Below, one piece after another: positions 25,531 through 37,835 of a stretch of 64,000 bases of DNA. The notes beneath the pieces were generated by a model. That model had not been told where the DNA came from. It saw only the letters and a list, made by a program, of their open reading frames with translations, and did no database searches. The DNA comes from Callaeas wilsoni (taxonomy: Eukaryota; Chordata; Aves; Passeriformes; Callaeidae): contig VWPU01009476.1 in the NCBI GenBank assembly GCA_013398955.1, positions 124,001-188,000 on the forward strand, given 5' to 3'. Position 1 is the first letter of the stretch; each line of letters opens with the position of its first letter. The position numbers and the translations under genes are program-made.

Positions 25531-26520
25531 TGTATTGGGTTTGCATGGCCAGATTTTGATAGAGGGGGGTCTACAGGGGTGGCTTCTTGAGAACCTGCTG
25601 GAAGCCTCCTCCATGTCCAGCAGAGTCAATCCCAGCCAGCTCCAGGATGGACACACCCCTGGCAAAGGCTGGGCCAATCAGAAATTATGGTAATACCTCT
25701 GTGATAACATATTAAAGAGGGAAAAAAATTAATTACTACACAGATGTAATTGAAGCCAGAGAAGAGCAGAGTGAGAGAATGTGAGAGCAACAACTCTGCA
25801 GACATCAACATCACTGGAGAAGGAGGGGCAGGAGGTGCTCCAGGCACCAGAGCTGAGGTTCTTCTGCAGCCTGTGGTGAAGACTGTGGAGAGGCAGCTGT
25901 GCCTCTGCAGCCCATGGAAGTTCCCAGGGAGATCCACCTGCAGCCCATGGAGGAGACCCTGGAGAGGAGGCTGTGACCCTGTGGGAGGCCTGTGCTGGAG
26001 CAGGGTCCTGGCAGGGACCTGCAGACCCGTGGAGAGAAGAGCCTATGATGGTTTAATGGTAGAACTTGTGACCCTGTGGAGGACGCATGCCGGAGCAGGC
26101 TGTGCCTGAAGAACTGCACCCCATGGGAGAGCAACCCACATTGGAGCAGCTCATGGAGAACTGCCTCCTGTGGGAGGGACCCCACACTGGAGCAGCTGCA
26201 GAAACAACGTGTGATGAACCGACTGTAACTCCCATTCCCCATCTCCTGAGGCTTGGCCAGGCGAATGCAGAGCCCGGGAAGGAGGGAGGGGTGGGGGGAA
26301 GGTGTTTTTAAGATTTATTTTACTTCTCATTGTCCTGCTCTGATTTTGTTAGCAATCAATTCAGTTAATAACCCCAAACTGATTCTGTTTTGCCTGTGAT
26401 AGTACATGGTGAGTGACTTCTCCCAGTCCTTATCTCAACCCATGAAACCTTTGTTATATTTTCTCCTCCATGTTCAGCTGCAGAGGGGAGTGATAGAGTG
26501 CCTTTGGTCGGTGCCTGGCA
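25531..26520 (+). mobile_element. Probable solo LTR of an avian endogenous retrovirus
   Basis: The stretch begins TGTATTGGGTTTGCATGGCC, the start I recall for a widespread bird ERV LTR. It continues with 'CTACAGGGGTGGCTTCT', 'GCTGGGCCAATCAG' and an AT-rich promoter-like stretch at 25706-25740. Next is a GC-rich block with repeated CTGCAGCCCATGGA and ACTGGAGCAGCTG motifs (25.87-26.20 kb). Then come AACAACGTGTGATGAACCGACTG, a G-rich run, 'GGTGTTTTTAAGATTT', a CTGATTCTGTTTTGCC block and 'CCTTATCTCAACCCATGA-CCTTTGTTATATTTTCTC'. The body is moderately diverged. No gag, pol or env-like sequence lies on either side, so a solo LTR is likely. The 3' edge near 26520 is approximate and I could not find a matching target-site duplication. 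The exact family name is not assigned. Confidence 0.78.
26276..26298 (+). other. G-quadruplex motif inside the LTR
   Basis: GGG, GGG, GGGG and GGGGGG with loops AAGGA, A and T. The G-rich run just before 'AAGGTGTTTTTAAGATTT' is, as I recall, a standing feature of this LTR family. Confidence 0.65.
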
Positions 26521-27532
26521 AAGTCAGGAACCTGGAAGAGCGGTGACCAGTGATGGTGTGGGACTCACTTACAGGGACCAGAAGCAGCAGTAATGGCTGT
26601 GCTCTGCTGGCTGTTGGTGGCCCATGGGACACCTCCATCACCAATACCTGGCTGCCATGTACCTGTTTTTCAGTGACTTGTACTAGTGGGGCTGAGGAAC
26701 ACAACTTTCTGCACTCTCCAATGGGTTATACGATTTTATGCTTCATCCCCCTACCTCACATCCCAGGGATGACATCCCCCAGAGAACACAAAAGCAGATA
26801 AATGTGAAAAAAGTTACTGTATGAGGTTTGGGAGAAGAGTTTTTTCCACTAGTGTCAACTTAAAAGAGGTTCCAGGTGAGCGGAAGCCAGCTGTGGCTGC
26901 CAGGATAAAAAGGCAGCTATTTGAACCTAATTTGATATTTTAATTCCAGCAGCCTAAAAAGCTTTCAGTTAACTAAAGGCCAAGTGATTCTCAGCAGAAG
27001 AAAATTAAAAAAAAACTCTACAGAGAGAAGGACGCTTTTTAGTCCCTCTAAAGTGAAATGCTGTGAACCATACAATTCCAATTTCAACCTCCCACTTAAG
27101 TATTCATGTGGATATCCTTTGCACTGCAGTGGGAGTAAAGGCGCTCCCAAAGTCACAGTAATATAGCTCTTTTTCATGGCAATGTACTTCAAAGGAATAG
27201 GTTTACAGATCTACTTACAGGTGCTTAGGATCGATTTGAAAATGTGTGAGGCATCAAGGCTCATCTGACCTCACAGATTAAACATGATATGTCATTTCTA
27301 CAATAACTTGCAAAACCTTCCCATGGATGCTCTCCTCCCCATAAATCTTGGGGTTAGCTAACCGAAGAGTGAATAGGAACTTCTGTTTGTCAGTGTCTCT
27401 ACAGCATATTCGATCATCAGGGGACTCAGTCACTGCAAAGTCTTTCACAAAACCATTATAATGACAGCCAGCGATGCAAAAGAAGAAGAAAACAAATATG
27501 GAAACCTGAACTGAGGAAGCACTGGTTTGTTT

Positions 27533-27550
27533 GGTTGTTGTTGTTGTTTT
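27533..27550. repeat. (TTG)n microsatellite
   Basis: GGTTGTTGTTGTTGTTTT. A reverse-complement (CAA)n run lies about 1 kb away at 28536-28551. Confidence 0.8.
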
Positions 27551-28535
27551 TTAATTTTATGCAATCGGGTCTATTAAAAATATATATTTGTGATCTAAGA
27601 GAATGATGTTGGGAAAGATGGATAGAATAGGAAAGAAAGGTTCAGACAGCAACATTGCAGTGTTATGTTCTACAGTTTATGACATTTCTCACAGGGAAGT
27701 AGAAGGCAAAAATGTTTACACCATCTTGAATTTAAAATTACTTCAAATATTTAACAGTATGAAAAGTATTACTCTGTAACTTTAATAGTCCTCTTGAAAC
27801 AACTTTTTAGGCATATGAAGGAGAAGAAAGACATGGAACAGTCAAGAGGAATTCAAGTCAATTTCAGTCAAGAAAATTAAAACATCCCCGACCAACCTTA
27901 CTGCCTTCCTCAATAAAATAAATGGATTTGTGTATGACCAAAAATGTTTCTCACTTTTAAGTGCAGCATCACCAATAAAGTGAACACACTTAGAAATAAT
28001 AGGTATCTTCAAATTGTTGGGCATGATTTACCTTCAGATTTCAGCATCTGTGAGATATTGTAGCAAAAAGCTCTGCTTCACGGCACCGATGTAGCAATCC
28101 AAAACTTTAATATAAGTCATCAGTATGATGCTATTGCACAAAAGTACATTTCATCCTAAAACACAAAATCCTGTTTATATTTTTTCTTTCATGAGCACTA
28201 CTATTAAGGAACTCTGATAACATGTCAAGTTCAACAGTGCAAAGAAGGATTCCAGTGCTCCTTAAAGCCTTTGGTTAGATCCAAGATACTTTACCACATA
28301 ACTGCTAATGGTCCAAATCTGCAGTGGCTCCAATTTTCATTTTCCACCGTGTTGTAAAAACTCTCCAGAATTTCTTTTACTTCCCCAGAAGTCCTCATGT
28401 GTAAGAAGATATATTTTTGTCCCTCTTGTTCCCACCATAGGAAAGATATACAGGGAATAAGTAGCTGGTGGTGCTGACAAGTGAAATTTTTTTCTTCACT
28501 AAATATCACCATAACACCAGAATGCCAACAAAAAT

Positions 28536-28551
28536 CAACAACAACAACAAC
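28536..28551. repeat. (CAA)n microsatellite
   Basis: Five CAA units followed by CCCCC, 40 bases before the young CR1 terminus at 28594. Confidence 0.8.
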
Positions 28552-28593
28552 CCCCTGTTTGTGGATAAAGAGAAGCTCAGAAGAGCTAGGAAT

Positions 28594-28669
28594 CAGGTTG
28601 ATGGTTGGACTGGATGATCTTGAAGGTCTCTTCCAACATTGATGATTCTATGATTCTATGAGTCTATGA
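28594..28669 (+). mobile_element. CR1 LINE, short 3' terminus
   Basis: It holds GGTTGGACTGGATGATCTTGAAGGTCTCTTCCAAC followed by GATGATTCTATGATTCTATGAGTCTATGA. This is the canonical avian CR1 3' end with its short terminal repeats. Only about 75 bases survive, so the insertion was heavily 5'-truncated. It matches the consensus closely and is younger than the copy at 10.4 kb. Confidence 0.93.
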
Positions 28670-29588
28670 ATGTGAGTGGCTCTACTCTCCACTTAAGGCA
28701 GGCCCTCCTTTTCCCTGGGCTGTGCAAAACTTTAGGTGTTACCTCATCACTCTCCAAAATGCAATTTTGGATTGTGTGAAATAAATTATTCCATCATTTA
28801 TAACCTTCAAGGCTTGTCACTTCATCCTAGACAAGGTTATTCATACATACGAGCCATTTGTGTTAGTCACCTCTTGGCTTGGCTGTTTGATTTCCTTGGT
28901 CTGAAGCAGAACGTGAACATACAACATTGCTCTTTAAGAATTAGAAAGGTATTCAACCATGCATCAGCTTATATGATATAATTTTAAATACAGAGTATTT
29001 ATAGGATAAAAAGGCAGTAATTGAAGGAATAGAATGGAATCACCAAGAAATGCTGATTGTTTTGCACTGTGAGGGTGAAGCACCCACTGGTACCATTCAA
29101 ACACCTTTTTCTTCTGCAGAACAATATGGTGCAGGAGCCTTGACAGAAACACAAATGTTTAATTTACATAAATGTTAATTTACCCAGTGTAGATGGTATT
29201 CTTTTTTAGAGATAAACAAGATAACACAAATTACACAAAATAATTTTTATTCTACATTTGTCAAAATTCCTCACTGTTATTGTAGCACGTGCTGACCTTG
29301 TAAAGACTGAAAACTGTGAAGAGTTGCTTTGCTGAATTAACAAGAACTAAAATATTGTGAAAATTAACTGAATGGAAGGTGAAAAAAATAGTCTCAAACC
29401 ATCAGCATGAGAATACCCTCTTTCTGGTGATAAGGAAAATAAAATTTAAAGGAACAAATAACTCTGACTTCCTGTCACTGTTAATGAAATTTCATTTACC
29501 TTTTCTATTTAGCAGCTATCAGTCTTCATATATCAAATTTAATTTTACACAGTTATACATTATTTTTCAGTTGTATCAAGAAATTAAC

Positions 29589-29656
29589 CTCATGGATTGT
29601 AAAGCCAGATGGGACCACTATGAGCATCTAATCTGACCTCATAAACCAAAGAACAT
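29589..29656 (-). mobile_element. Ancient amniote CR1-like 3' end
   Basis: The plus strand reads CATGGATTGTAAAGCCAGATGGGACCACTATGAGCATCTAATCTGACCTC. It resembles the reverse complement of the old CR1-type end seen across turtles and archosaurs ('GACTTTAAGGCCAGAAGGGACCATTATGATCATCTAGTCTGACCTCC'). It differs from the avian-specific CR1 ends elsewhere in the window. Assignment is from memory of that motif; about four in five positions agree by eye. Confidence 0.65.
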
Positions 29657-29682
29657 TTTTCTTGATTAAGTTCAAGTTGAGA

Positions 29683-29712
29683 GTGTGTGTGTGTGTGCAC
29701 ATATACATATAT
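29683..29712. repeat. (GT)n microsatellite with ATAC tail
   Basis: About 15 bases of alternating GT, then CACATATACATATATA. It lies just beyond the ancient CR1-like end. Confidence 0.9.
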
Positions 29713-30009
29713 AGGCATATTTTTTAAATTGAGTGTCTGAAATTGTAACTCAAGTTCTAATCTAAATCCAAGTCTGTTTAAACCACTGGATTATGGATTA
29801 GACCCTTAAGGTTGACACTTTCAAAAAATAAAAATGTGTTTTCTTATGGTTTTTTTTTATTATTATTATTTGATTGCCAGTTTGAAAAGATGGTCTCACT
29901 TGCATTTTAGCATACAGCAAATGTATTTCAGTGTGGGAAAAGAATCAACGTTTTAAAATTAAAATTCATCGTTACCTTTTACTTACAGCACCTGAATAAT
30001 TGTTAAAAA

Positions 30010-30720
30010 CAACTAATTACCTGCATACCAGAAAGCACATTTAATTAGCTGCTCATAAACAGAATACATTTCGAAAGCCCTCCAGGGGGATAGGTGCAGA
30101 AATTCCATTAACCAAAGTTGTGCGTGAATTTGAGCACTTCGAAAATATACTCTGGAGACCGCTTTTATGCATATTAGTTTTTCCTCTTCAAAGTACTTTC
30201 CCCTCTTCCACGCGTGCATGAATGAGAAGTTCTGTCCACCTACAGGGGCAGGGGGTTTTATGAATGAAGGAACGATGGGGCTTTTGCCTTTTGTAACTGA
30301 GGAGAAACAACACTGATGTCGAGGTTTTTTTCTTTTATAGACTCCGGGAAAAGTTATGGAAATTACATCAATGGAAAATGGGAAATTTCTATGCAAGAAA
30401 TGAATTTCATTCAGAGAGGGACAGAGCTGGCAGCTACTGGATGTCTGGCTTTGCCAGGCAGCTCTGTCATGGAGCATGAGTCATTCAGAACCTTCTCCCC
30501 TGTTTAGCTACAATATTAAGACAATAGCAGGATAGTGGAAAAACACACCACCCCCCTCTCGCCCTAACAATATTACGGCCGCTGGGAGACACACGCAGAC
30601 ACACACCCCCGCACCGTCTCTCACATGCATTCACTCCATCCAATTTTCTCTTCTCTCCAGCCCAAAGCGCAGCTGCAGCCAACTTATTGAAGCAAACAAA
30701 TGCATGGTCTCTTTCTCTTT
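30010..30720. promoter_or_regulatory. CpG-enriched islet, candidate enhancer or alternative promoter
   Basis: About 16 CpGs occur in roughly 650 bases while neighbouring kilobases have almost none (e.g. CCACGCGTGC, TTACGGCCGCTGGG, CCCGCACCGTC). The left part has homeodomain-type sites (CTAATTACCTG, TTTAATTAGCTGC) and the right part a CA/CCC-rich stretch. CpG retention in a CpG-depleted vertebrate background suggests an unmethylated, possibly conserved element. Two long open frames (154 codons minus, 65 codons minus) have no domain I recognise. Confidence 0.35.
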
Positions 30721-32899
30721 TAAATGGAACAAGTTATCTGGGTTCCCTCTTGATGAAGTAATGTCAATCCTTGTCTAACTTATTTCTTTACTGCAGAAAT
30801 TGTCACCTTCAAAATTAATGGTCCTTTTCAGAGAAGAGTGCCTATCTCAAAGCATTTATCTGATAGAGCTGGCAACATTTTCCCCAAGAACCATCCTCCA
30901 TCAGGAAACACTTTCTCATTGAAATTGAAAGTTTTAAGTGAACATGTTTTCATAGCCTTTGACTGAAAAATTTTAATGCTTCAAATAAAAATGGAACATT
31001 GAGCTTTCTTACTTGATTTTGTTGTGATGGTACAGTCTTGTTCTATTTCTGTTTGCACTTGTTTTAGAACTTAATTTCTAAATAATGCAATCTTGTTTCC
31101 TATAATTCAATATTATATTCTAATGTTCTGATATTGCCAGGCTGAACTGTTTTGACAGTGTTGAAATGAAAGTTTTAGTAACAGTTATATAGATGTCTAG
31201 AAATGTGCTTACTTCAAAGTTTCTTGCTTCTTCAGTTGTAGGGGTTTCATTCAGTGTTAAAATATTGATATTTCACTGAACAAGAAATTTATTTTTTGAT
31301 CAAATGTCTAATAACTGTGTAAGTAGGTAAGTGCAGCAGACAGTTTTATGCATAGTGGGTTTTTTTCTCTCTGTTGGCACAGGGAATTCAATGTCTTCTG
31401 AAATACATACAACACATTGAAAACTTTCACATACACATGTTCAGATATGAGTTACCTAAAGGCTACACACATTACTGGTTTTCTTGCTTAAAGAAGAATT
31501 TTGAAGTGAATCTATTTGTACCGGTTGTAGCAAATTGTTTAAAGCTATAGTACATATGTTGCATTTGTGTGTGCATATCTGCATGTGTATTCACACCCAT
31601 CCAAAGCCTTATAGTTGGAAGGGGTTTTCATTATACATTTATTTGCTTAAGTAAATATTTCCCTCACAGTTTTATACATCATGTAATGACTTGTGAACTG
31701 TGATGGCTTAGGAAAACTTTAGGCAAATTCCACATAGAAAGTCTTGCATTTTGACTCTCTAAATGATATTTTAGAAGCTAAAGCCAAATTTCTTGCAGTA
31801 TTATTGATCTGCTAGAGCCAAAGCAGCTGCACCTAGAGGATCACGTAGGTAGTTAGTCTCTTGTGATTTCTGCATTAATACACAATTTTATGGTAGTCTT
31901 AGACACTGCTTATATTGCAATAACAGCGTCAAATTGCCTAATCATAACGTGATTGATTCCCTGGTCAGAAGAGGTGAAAAGTTGTCGAGTAGGCAAGATG
32001 ATGAAGGGATGAGACCTTCCCATGTGCCTGGAAATTCTAAATCCTTCAGCAGACTCCTGTTTTATCCTAGGTAGCAAATGGTGATAACATTTGGAGAAAG
32101 CAACGCATTTAACGCATGATTTTGCCAAGTTTCAGACACCCACTGATCATGCTGTGGCCCAGTCTCCCAGTTGGTACAATGTAAACAGAGACAGCTCTGT
32201 CGCCTCCTTTACTTTGCCTTTGAAACATTAAGCTCTACACATATTAAGCCAAACCCTCCCATCCTTCAGAGGAGAGATTTGTTTTTCTGCCTTTATCGTG
32301 CCAAAATTCATGTTCCTTATCCTTAGAAATAAAAAAGAAAAAAATTAAAAAAGGAAAAAAAAAGGATGGGTCAGCCCAAATATGTCTCTGGCCATGAATT
32401 TAAAGTCATCTTTCTATCACAGAGCTGGTGAGCATTCACAATCTCCAAACTAAGTAGAAATTTGATTTGAAAAGCTTTACTGTTTCTTTTTCACAAAAGA
32501 CAAAATACTGTAGAACACACAAAAAATATTTCTTGACATTTTTGAGCATATATAGTAAGGAATAATGAGCTTTTCTTTTATATTTTTAAAAGTGCTTGGA
32601 AATTATGAAAATAATTTCTAGTATCTGGTAATTCTTATGATAGCATTAGTCATGATGAAATAATATATAGTAAACAAGGAGTTCCTTATGAATACCTTCA
32701 TGTTATTTCCATCATTTCCACAGTATTTCAGCATTAAGTGACTGTAAAGCATCAGCATTTTTTTAGCATCAGCTGAGAGACAGTACATTTCACATCTGCA
32801 TTAAGACACATGGATTGAAAATAAAAAAAGTGTTTCATCGTTGTAAGAAAGCCTGTGGTAAAACAGCAAGGCTTTTCTTGCCTCAGGCTACAATAGCTA

Positions 32900-32990
32900 C
32901 TAGTTTGACTCAATGGTCAGAGCACTCCCTGGAGAAACAAAAAGCCTTAATTCTATTGCTGGCAGTAACTTTCCCTTTGTTAGTGGCACA
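32900..32990 (+). mobile_element. Possible MIR-like SINE remnant
   Basis: GACTCAATGGTCAGAGCACTCCCTGGAGAAACAAAAAGCCTTAATTCTATTGCTGGCAGTAAC has the rhythm of a SINE head ('TGGTTAGAGCACT-GCCTGG-A-CAGGAGCCCTGGGTTCAATTCC'). Divergence is high and only one block matches. Confidence 0.3.
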
Positions 32991-33419
32991 TGTACAAAAT
33001 TATTTTTAAAATAACACCACATGTATTAAACACTCACTCCAAGATGACTTATAAAAACAATGTTCCATATGTGCAAATGAGATTTTGGCAAGCACAAAAT
33101 TATGCAGAAATTACATTTGGGTATGGAAAAGACTCTTTTCACTAACCCAGATAGATATTTAATTTCTATGGGATAAATTGCATGCTACCTATTCACTAAC
33201 ATAATTTTCCTGCCGATGATTGACATTTAGATATCAAAGAGGAAAAAAGATAGCATAACATTAGATTGCACATCTCGGAGGAGTAAAAGGTATTCATTAG
33301 ACTAGGTATGCCAGCAAATGGCATGCTAAAGTCTTGACAAAAATCATGTCAAAAGTCATGTCAATCTTTTTTTTTTTCCTACTTCAAAAGCACATCTGTC
33401 TGTGGATGACAATCACTCA

Positions 33420-33545
33420 TTCTGGCACCTGAAATATAACAAATAATATCCACGCTCGAAAAAATGAAAGCCGGAATCAATGTGCGATACCCGGCATTGC
33501 TGACCGGTATTCAAGGACATGAAAATGCAAATAGAGAGGGCTTGC
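33420..33545. promoter_or_regulatory. CpG-dense block with octamer motif, candidate conserved element
   Basis: Six CpGs fall within about 65 bases (CCACGCTCGAAAAAATG, GCCGGAATCAATGTGCGATA, CCCGGCATTGCTGACCGG). They are followed by ATGCAAAT, the POU/octamer site, at about 33523. The flanks are AT-rich with almost no CpG. Function is inferred from composition only. Confidence 0.35.
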
Positions 33546-36500
33546 TATTCCCACAGGGAAGGTGTGCAGCTGAGGGGCAGCATGGAGAGAAGGAAACCAT
33601 GGCAAAGGAACTCAGGCCTTTACAGGCTGTTTAAATCCCCAGAAGAGTGTGATGCACAAACAGAGCAAAGCCCGGGAGCAGGGGGCAATTGGCACACCTT
33701 CCTCCACAGGGCACCTTTCAGCCTGGTCAGAAACTGTGTATCCTGGCTCCAGAGAGAATCCCAGCCAGTGCCTGGAGCTGAAAAGAAGATGGTGTCTCCG
33801 ATGAAACACAGTATTTGTGTAAGGGTTAAATCAGAGGGGAAAATGAGGAATAATTTTTTAGACTTTTTACACAGATGGAAAAAAAAAATCAGACTTCTCC
33901 CAGTGGGAGGAAGCCAGGACCTGCATTGAGAAAATAAAAAGAGAGCTGCATTGCAGAGTAACTGGACGAAAATTACTTTCTCCCACCAGACTGAACTATT
34001 CAGAGGAGATGCACTACATATGAGAATGTGTACCCTGCATGTGTCTAGTTTTGCTTCCCTTGAAAAGAATAATGCTAACAATGTAACAATAGCAAAATAA
34101 GGGAAGGAGGAAGATTTGCATTATCTGTCTTCATTAACCTAAACTATAATGCTTCTCTTAAATATTAAGTACCTTTCTATGATGAGAAATACATTGTGAA
34201 AGGCTAAGGAAATATATGGCAGATTTTTTAAAGAATATTTCTCTACGAGACAATGAGAAAAGCAACACAGCTCCTTTAATCCCGTAATCTGTCTGGTAGC
34301 AATCAGCTTGGGGTACATTTCAGTTTGTTCACTTGTCATCTACATTAAGAGTCCTTCAATGAGCTTTTCTTTTAAAGTAAATACAGAATGACACATTTAT
34401 AATTAGATCTCCCTGACCATTCCTTTCTAGGTTTGAAGGATATGAGATGTGGACATGTCATGCAGACCCTGCTCCTGATCAGTGTGCTAAGGAGCTTAGA
34501 CTTTCACTGTTGATTAGTGAATTGTAAAACAACCAACAAAATACACTCTGGGTGCTGTTGGTTCAGATATTGTAGCCTCAGTTATTCCCTGCATTCAGGA
34601 ACAGTCAGACACTCAAGAAATGTTTTGAACCACACTGAAAAATAAAAGGAGTTCAAATCATTCCTGAATTTCAAGCAAAGATTATTCAGTCATTTAAGAA
34701 CATAAGCCCCTGTGAACACAGCAGCAAGTAAACCCCCTGTTTCTGTTGAGCCTAAGAGCAATAAATATGTTTTAAGATTATTAAGAATACAGTATAATAT
34801 TATAGGTTAGTGTTTGTAATTCCCCTTGATATTCAAATCATTTCTTAAACTTCATGGCCATTAAAAACAGCCATAACATTATTTTTCACTAAGGGATAAA
34901 AGGAGATTTTCTTGTTTGTTCCTTCTAGTTCAGATTTGTTTTTAAGCATTCATGTCTTTGGTATCTATGAAAAAATTTTTCAACAAATGTATTGTATAAT
35001 TTTCTTGCTAGGAATAGCCTAATGAAGCTGAATTTTCATTAGCTTTTCAAAATAAGAACTGTGTTCCAATACAGGGATCTATATTTGCCTGCTTTCTTTC
35101 TTAATATATAGGACAAAGAGGGTTTTTTTTACAGCCTTAGAAGAAAAAACAGAGATAATTGCCCCACATATGTTCCTTGGTTGTATGTATTCGCTGATTA
35201 GAGGGAAATACAGGAATCACTCCTCAGTACTTCAGCTGTGCAACACTAACTTTACTAAAGGAAGACAGCTTTCGGGATTTAGTGAATCAGCAATTTTCTT
35301 GAGCTTTCTGATTTTTAACATGACTATTCAGCACTAACGTGGACCTCCTGAGGCCCAAACTCTCTCACTTCAATCATGATTATAACATTAAAACAGACAA
35401 CATTTGCTACTGTTCTGATCTCCTTCACTGTACCAGGGAAGCAGTAGATGGCTTCCCACCTTTTTCTTCACAAAGTAAAGCTTTCCATCCCAATTTTCTA
35501 CAGTTAATAAAATCTCCCTTGGCTGTTTTATTTTGTTCTGTTCTGTATACTTCATCACGTTTTTACTTCAAGTGAATCACTTTACCAAATCCCCACCCAG
35601 TATCACCTAGCATTTAAACATCTGTGTTCTGTTTGTAACTCAGACTGACTATTTACTACCTCTTGTCCATCAAACCTCTTTTCAAACAACAATACTCTTG
35701 CAAATCCTAAGAACCCTAATCCTTCTGTTCTTGTAACTGTGGCTATGCCAACAGTACTAAATAAAACGTGGCCAGTGACTGAACTCTAGGCTTGAGGCCC
35801 TTTTAATCTCCTCCACACTTGACCATGGGCCTCCTTTTGGCCATTGCACTACTCTGCAACCATAAGATGTAACTGTCTAATATTTGCAGGGCAGGTTTTG
35901 AGACATCTGGAAAAAGGACAGTGTTGTAGCTCACCAGAGCTTTAGCTGAAACACCTTGGCTGGCACCAATTCTCTCTCACACCACCTGGACCCTGGAAAG
36001 AATAATTACACCGTCATAATGTAGATTATGTGTCATCTAATGTTTGGGATTCCAAGAATGCTGCAGTCACTGGTTACAACACATATTGCCAGTCATTCTA
36101 ATCTAGCATTATGCTGCAAAATTAATTTTCAAGCAAATAAATTTTACCACAGTGAAATATTTTACTTCTAATTGACAAGAAGCAAGAGAAAATTGTTCAC
36201 CTGTCTTGTGTAGTATTGATTTCCTTGGGCAGTGCAAGTGCACAGTTCATCAGAAGAAAAAGATCTTTTTAGATGTGGATCTAAACGTGAATGTGGGAGC
36301 TTAATTTTCGACATTTAGCTTTACAGCAAGACTAGAATTCTTACTTGGAAGATTACTAAAGTATAAAAGTAAGAACCATTGTCAGGAAAGTTGTAAGGAA
36401 TAAAACATAAGATGAGAGATAAAAAAATACAATCAGGTAAACAGGAAAGACAAGATCAAGAATTATAATTGTGTAGTGGAACAAAGGAAGTCTGTAGAGA

Positions 36501-37808
36501 AAGAGAAGAATGAAATGGCCAAATCACAACCTACAAAAATAAACCTAACAGATGCACTTGGTAAATGCTGGAATTATGTTGGACTTATGTCCAAGAGCAG
36601 ATGCAAAGAGACAATGTTGGAAAGTTTGCAAAACTTATGCACAACCTATAGATAAAAAAAAAGAACAAGGGAAAAGAAATGAAAATGACACCCAAGTCGA
36701 TGGGGAGGGTGTTGTCATCAGCAGTATGCCTTAGGTACCTACATATATCAACTCCCTGGAAGTTACAGGCCATCATCCAAGAGAAGAAGTTCAATACATT
36801 TTAATTTTGCTGTTCAATTTTTAACTCAACTCTGGGTACAATCTGCATAAATTAAATACAATGACTGAGCCAGAAGATTTCCAGCAAATACTGAGGTGTC
36901 ATTCCACGGGAAAAGTATGTTTAGTAGTTCAAGTGAAATCTAAGACCGCACCACTTGTCAGCAGGACACAGTCTGATTATATCAGGCAAGGCTCTGTGTT
37001 AGCAAATCTGGTAGTTCTTTCTAAACCAAAGCAGTAATTGACATTAAAATACATGAACCAGAAAACAGAAAATGAAAGAATCCAGTGACAATATATGGCA
37101 TGTTAAAAAAAGCAGCTATTTTCTCTTCAATGTCTTGTTACTAGTAAAAACAGTAATAAATTTCACTGATTTTCTGTATTAATGGAATTACAGATGAGAA
37201 AATATTGGAATTTATTTTACCTTCATAGGATTTAATATGAGATCAGAACATCTCATACTGTTATAGCTCCATTGATTTGAATAATTTAACTTTCTGGCTA
37301 ACTATAAATCAGAGACCAGAATCAGGACCAATTATCCTCAATGAGCACAAGTGTTGCATGGAGCCAGCAAAACTCTCAGGACTACTTGTAAGGAAAAAGC
37401 TTTCAATCTAGGGAATATTTCATGTGTCTCAGTGGAAGTCACTAAGCAGTCAGTGTAATCTTTTACATGGATTTTTATAAGACCATGTACTAGGAAAAAA
37501 ACCACCTTAATTGAGCTAATTTAGAAATGTTCTCTCTGATCAATGTATTGATTTAGTTATAATTTGATTCCTAGCCTGGTGATCATCTTTATGTAGCCCT
37601 GTAAGTGTATTGTGAATTTGAAATGGACACAAATACGTAATGAAATCCATTAACTAATAAAACAATGATCAGTCAATTCATGAGGAATGGTGCAGATTTT
37701 TAAGATGAATGGCTAGTTTTACATAAACATTGCATAATCTGTTGCTTCAGCATTGTCTTGTTTAATAATGAGAGAATGGTGGTGTTGTAAAGGAAATGAA
37801 TTTGATAT

Positions 37809-37835
37809 TTATCACTACTTTTGGAGTAGTGATAA
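37809..37835. repeat. Perfect hairpin, 11-bp stem
   Basis: TTATCACTACT and its exact reverse complement AGTAGTGATAA are separated by 5 bases (37820-37824). The stem is AT-rich. No flanking poly-T or duplication suggests a transposon. Confidence 0.8.

Larger units (their letters stand above)
26521..28593. other. Unique non-coding DNA after the LTR
   Basis: 26521-26800 stays GC-richer than the rest and could be degraded retroviral DNA or ordinary host flank; I could not match it to anything. Beyond that it is AT-rich single-copy sequence. Confidence 0.6.

Noticed and set aside
25750..26311. Several open frames of 74-143 codons
   Set aside because: They fall inside the GC-rich repeat block of the LTR and are not conserved retroviral proteins.
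30013..30477. 154-codon open frame, minus strand
   Set aside because: No recognisable protein. It coincides with a CpG-retaining islet, and a non-coding element explains it better.
33519..34081. Opposed 136- and 153-codon open frames
   Set aside because: Both strands open over the same GC-richer stretch with no domain; typical shadow frames.
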